DNA of 29,597 nucleotides from the NCBI RefSeq assembly GCF_001039355.2, contig NW_019775624.1:216979-246575 (forward strand). Direction: 5' to 3'. This document shows, piece after piece, positions 20,001 through 26,000 of the stretch. Within the stretch, counting starts at the first letter, position 1, and the number at the start of each line of letters is the position of its first letter. This stretch comes from Lingula anatina. Lineage: Eukaryota; Brachiopoda; Lingulata; Lingulida; Lingulidae. A program made the position numbers and the translations under genes. The notes beneath the pieces were generated by a model, which saw nothing but the letters and a program-made list of their open reading frames with translations, made no database searches and was not told the DNA's origin.

Positions 20001-23000
20001 ACACTAATACTTTTTTCACCTCTCCCATTATTAAGGTTACAATAACTGAAGATCCTCTTTTTTCAGCGTGCAAGGTTAGACATGCCAGTGTCAGGCAGCA
20101 GCAGCAGCAGTGGCAGCTCACAAAGTAGTGGGAGGACAGACTTTGAAGCTTTTTGGGTCTCTACACCTGTAAAGAATCAGGACCTGGGGAATTTGAATAA
20201 TTTTTTTGTTCGTGGTGGGTTTGAACCAGCCATAGGTCAACTTAAGTCTAGCTATGACACTGCTGCCCCAAGAACGAGAAGGTATTACAAACAGAAAGCA
20301 AGAGAAGGCATCAACTTGGTTCTGAACTGTTTGTCACCTGGTCAGGAAGAAGCTGTCTGGAGATATATTCAGAAAGCAGATGAGGAAACCAGTACCATCG
20401 ACACACTGATAGCCTGTTATGAAAGTGCAGATTCAAGAAAACTAAATGCATAAATCTGCCACTGTATATGTATTTGTGCAAGACGTTTTTAGTCTAATGA
20501 AAGGCTCTACAGTGCATTTTTTATTGGTGCTTTATTTTTTTTTTAATTTTCAAAATTACAATAAAATATATATTATTATCTTTAAGCAATCTGATTTTCT
20601 TTGAATGAGAAATGGAAATGAATAAAAACAGATATCATCCACCTGAAATGAGTGCTTCAATAATAATTTTTAAAAATGAAAATTTACATAAAAAGTATGA
20701 CCTTGCTCCAAAGATAAAAATATAATAGTTAAAAATGGATACACTTTGGAGCATTACATATAGGGATGCTGATATTACATGCTTATATTACATTCTGCAT
20801 CAGCCATATGGCTTGTTCCCAATGAAAATATTATCCCACACAGATCAATCCAACTCCCCAGATAAACAGATTTTAAAAACACGAAAAATAACCAATGATT
20901 TGCTGAACACTCAGTCATGCATCCTTGTTGAACAGTTTCTTCTTTGTTTTTTATTCATCATTTCTTGAGACTTCAAGGGGAGCAATTTTTGTTCACATTT
21001 GTCCTTGCCTGTTTGTGCTGAATAAAGAAGCCTGTCTGTTCATATAAAGCTGGTATCACTATGGACAAAATGTAGGAGCACAGTGGTAGCACCCAACAAC
21101 ATCTAAACTAATATTTCTCCAAAGCTGTCCATGTTTGTTTTTAGCTGGCAGACAGATTTATCTAGCAGAAATATAACTGCAACCCAGTTCTAACTGGCTT
21201 TCTCCACTCAGTAGATCTGAAAAACAAAATGAAAATAAATTTTACAAATATATCCTTGCTTATAATTTTCTGGAAACTATGAAATTTACCCAGATGAAAG
21301 GCTTTTTATTAGCAAGGTCCTATCTAGCAATGATAAAAGACACCTTTCAAGCTAATTATTACAACAAACATCAATGATATTGAAACAAACATTGATTGGA
21401 ATACTAAAAAACAATATTTTTCAAAGAGAAACGCATATAATCATATAAAAAGCCGAATAGAGTTTTTTTTTCAATAAAACTAATAAGCCATATAAAGGAT
21501 GAATCTAAGGCAAAGGCAGGGCACAGAATCTTATTTACCTCGTACCTTAGGCCTAGTGACTGGGGCGAACAAACCTTGGAAATCTAGACACCAGTCACTT
21601 GGTTAGCAAAGGATTTTCCTTTCTTTGTGTGAAGTGGGTGTTGGCACTCTCTGGATTGAGTCTATTCCGTCCCTAGTCGAAATATACCGTTAAGCTTAGT
21701 AGCTCACACTCGGAGCGTCTGAAGAATGGGCTCCCTATCATCCTTGGTTTGACCCTGGACGCAAAGCACATTCAGATTTCGTAAATGATTCTCAACATGT
21801 CTGGTGCACTCCCCAAGCAAGATACAACTCGTCTGATATTTGTAGACATGATTAAGTCCGCATGCTATCTTTTCTGCATCAAAAATATTGACTTCTCACA
21901 CCGGTGTCCACATCTTTCCGCCATGTTGATTGTGAGGAAGCACGCAGAGTTATGGACGTAAGTTTCGAACTATTTTCTTGGTCTTGAAACCAATAACAAG
22001 GACGCTAATCATTCGGAAAACTATTTAGAGTGTTGTCATTTGTATTAACATAAGCAAAAAGTACGATTAATAAAAACCAGGCGTATTTCAACAGTACCAG
22101 AGAAATGAACCACCGCGTAACTCACCGCTCACACCCCTCATTCTAGACGTCCACCCCAACGTATCCTGACAAGGTGCAGTATTTTTTATTGCGTAATTAC
22201 AAAGCTCAAGACCTTAACTGTGCAAGAATTGCCTTATTTTATTCAAATTCGACGCCGTGTTAGGCTAAATTTGCCAATTTGTGAGTGCTACATTTGGACC
22301 TTGATTTTGGTCCCTCTTTTTACGGGCCAAATTCGTTACTATAGCAACGTGATTGACATTTTAATCACACATCACCCGAAAGGTCTTGGCATGGATCCTT
22401 AGAAAAAGTGAATAGTTAAAGCTGAAATGTTAAATCCTTCATGGAATTCTCAAGCAAACTTCCACTACTTTTGTTACGATATTTTGTGTAGTCAGGACCC
22501 CCAAATTTCAGATGGCAATATCTATTTTTTCCAGAATTTTCAGAATTTTTTTAAAGTGTGTTTTCAACACCTTTTGTTACAGTTATCAAACACAGAAAAT
22601 TTGGGTTGAATCTGTTGACCCCCACCTTGCCGCTATTTGGTTGATTCTCTCGTGAAATGGCACTTAATACTGTAACTATCTATTTATCTGTCTAGCTATC
22701 TATGTATATCAAAGTTCAATGTCTTTATGTTTGCTCATGACTTTCTAATTTAAAATGATAGTGTGATATGAACTGTTCATTGATAATGTCAACTTAAAAT
22801 TATGTAACATTGATAGAATGTTTTGTTTAATGTCTATTTATGTGCCGCCATTTTTGTCAATCTAAAAATTTAGAGGGCATCCATCAACTAGAATATCATG
22901 ATCATAATTATTTGTTGTTTAAACTTAGGGTTAATAAAAGAAAATTGTCAGAGATCAAAAATGATTCAGAGTCAAATGATAGTGGGAGTCAAGAGGAGAA

Positions 23001-26000
23001 AAGAATAAAGACTGAAGATGGTGGTAATGGTAGTGCAGATGGAGATGATAAAGATGGAGCCAAAATACTCAGGTGAGTTTTGACTCTCACTCATTCTCAA
23101 TATATTGGTCCATTTGAAGAAAACAGAAAAGTGAAATATGAAGTTAAACATATGTTATGGAATTCTACTTTTTCTAAGACTCTGGTGACAGAAAATGATT
23201 AATCTAGCATTTTGTGTAATTCATGGAAAATCAAAAAATCCATGCCTTGCTAGTATGGGGAAATTGTCCAGATTAGTAACTCCCTAATTCTGGAACCTTA
23301 AGAGCTACAGACCTCTTCTTTCAGCTTGTCAAGTGCAACACATTTCTTTTTCCATACGTTCAGGGGCTAGGCTTTTACAAAAATTATGCTTTTGCAATGC
23401 TCACTGGTGAAAATAAAATATGAAATACTCCAAAACAGGCAGGGACCCACCCATAATTACTACTGAATTTGAACAGGAAGTCATATAGTGGTAATCATAC
23501 TGTGACCTTGAATTTGACCATTGACCTACTTTTCACCACAAACTGGACTTAGCAATTTTTCTAACCCTTATATCTCTAAATCTGATAAGGGATACACTCA
23601 TGGTTATGATTAGTATTGAACTTGAATAGGAAATCGTATATTCACAATCTTACTGTGACCTCGTATTTGACCTTTGACACACTTTCCTCTACAACTAACA
23701 CACAAACATCAAAACCTTCTCTTCAACTTCAGTGCACTTCCTCCCACTGGTGGTATAATACTAGGAGGCAGTATCGCCTCTGATCTTTTAGTTTTACTGA
23801 CATATTTTGTCCTCAACCCTGAGTATATTTTTTCACAATCATTGCCTGGTACGATTTTTGCAAATCGTGCAAGCATTCTTAGAAAATGTTGTATATTGTA
23901 TAAAACATTCACCTGTACCTTATCAACATATGGTCTGGCTAATCATGAATGTAAAAAAAAAATGAAGATTTTATTAATGACTAAAATACAAAAATTTAAA
24001 CAACTGAAAATGATGACCTGCACAAGTAATGCAACACATTGAAAGTAGAGGCGAGCTATTAATGAGTTATTTAAAATGAACATCCAATACATTTTGTGAG
24101 ATGTTTGGCCTCATACTTGCTCCCTGACAAGTTTCAGATTTTCTGCTTCCGTAAAAAACTAGATTAATTAGAAAATATGACGTAGGTGTGAGCTACAGGA
24201 ATGAATGTTTAAATTTAATGTTTTTTGTGTGTGTGTGTGAGAACAGATAAATCTGGTGATTGTTATTTTTGTTTTTTAAGTTGATAGACTGTAATAGATG
24301 TAAGTACCACTTGGACAAATAATTCTTCTGCTAGCTTTCTTTTAATCAGATAAAAAAGTTAAATGCACTTATATGTTGAGATTGAGAACACATACACACA
24401 TTTACACTTTCCAAATTAGAAGTAACAGTAAAAACAGTATGCCAGGAAACATGTGGAACCTTATATGGTCAAGTACACCTGGAGCTTGTATAGCCTCTTA
24501 ACATCGACTTTTTGAGTTTATAATCCAATTTATACTTTAACATTAAGCTTTAAATTTATGATTATTTGAATGATTTTAATCTTATTTGCAAATACAATGG
24601 GCAGGTAGCTAATAAAGGAAATGTTGTTTACTTTTTGCAGATGTAGGGCTGAGAAGCCAGAAGAAGTAAAGGAATTACTTAACACAAAAGCCTGCAAACA
24701 AACTCCGTTGAAGTGTAAAGAATGCAGTCAGCTGTTGCAGGATCCAGATTTAAAACTGTTTCTTGGGGATCCAGATGATGCTGTTAGTTTGTCTCCCTTA
24801 TGTATTTTCTGATATTTACTACAGTGCTTGTGGAGATAAAAGCTAATTAAAAACAGACGTCTATTTTAATTATAACTTATTCAAAACTTGAATTTTTGAT
24901 GGGATCTCATTGCTTTAAGCAGTTTTGTCCAGTCATGACTAAATGCACTAGCTTCTGGTCCAATATCAATTATATCACTTAGTATATTGAAATTTGCAGA
25001 TTAATGGGCCCAAATAGGCTAGCAATTATAACTTGATTACGGCTCTAGTGTATTTTTGAGAATCGGCTTCCTTGAGTTGTCACAGTTTTTAATATTTTGA
25101 TAACATTTGCACTAAAACCTTAGCTAGGTTTACCGTTTACCTGCCTACAGCTTTAACATGTTGCCATTGGCATAATAAAGTGAGGAATTCCTGATGTAAA
25201 TTTGAAGTTCAATTCTGATTTCAGAGAGAAGAATTTGTGACCCTGACAGACCCAAACTTGTCGTTATTCACTGGAGAAGAGGAAGAAATCCACAGCTATG
25301 ATGAACGACCTCAGCACAAGGTTACCAATTTCAGGTAATTAGCCTCAGGAAGTTTCATAACATGGTTTTATGTTATCTGAAAGTTATGTCTGAAAAAGTG
25401 AAATTATTTATTATTTTAAGGTTGAAGACAGGATTGGTCAAAAACTTCAAAATTATAGCGTTTACATGTGTTGGACAAGATGAGCATATTCGGTGTCCAC
25501 TGAATTAATTATAGTGCAACAGATGGTTGGGCTGTCCCTGGGGGTGGTTGATTCTTCATTCTTTTTACATTGTAATTTCTGCCAACTCCTAGACCATTAG
25601 AGTTAGGAAGTTGACACTTTGGGGATTTGTAGACCTTTTGCATGGGCACTTGAGAATTTTAGTATGCCAGGAGGTTGGGATATTCATGAGGGATGGTCAA
25701 TTCTTAATTCTTTTCAAATGGTAATTTCTCTTAATTCCTATCATACCGGGAAGTTCAAATTCTGGGAATTGATGGGCCTATATTTCCACATTGTAATTTT
25801 TTCTAAATCCTAGATCAATTCTAACTCCCAGATAAATTAGGGAGTTTAAGCCTAAGGTATTGGCAGACATATCAACACAGACACTGCATTTTACAAAATT
25901 TAGCACCCCTTGGTGTTGGGCTGTCCTTAGGCGAACTATTTTTGATCTAATAAATTTTTTGCACATTGTACAAGTCCATACCACGTGCTGTTATGATTAA

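Larger units (their letters stand above)
18060..22667. mobile_element. TTAA-flanked element with about 1.1-kb inverted arms
   Basis: TTAA-GTGCCATTTCACGAGAG at 18060 faces CTCTCGTGAAATGGCAC-TTAA ending at 22667. The inverted match continues inward for about 1.1 kb on each side (18060-19182 and 21574-22667). TTAA is the duplicated target of piggyBac and Kolobok-type transposons; as it is palindromic I cannot separate duplication from terminus. The loop carries plus-strand exons of an unrecognised protein ending at 20453 and followed by AATAAA signals. No transposase domain is evident, so it may be non-autonomous or may encode an unfamiliar one. It sits wholly in dnmt1 intron 3. Confidence 0.9.

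Noticed and set aside
23674-24042. 122-codon plus-strand frame
   Set aside because: It begins in a dispersed repeat that is non-coding elsewhere and ends in AT-rich intron; no domain is seen.
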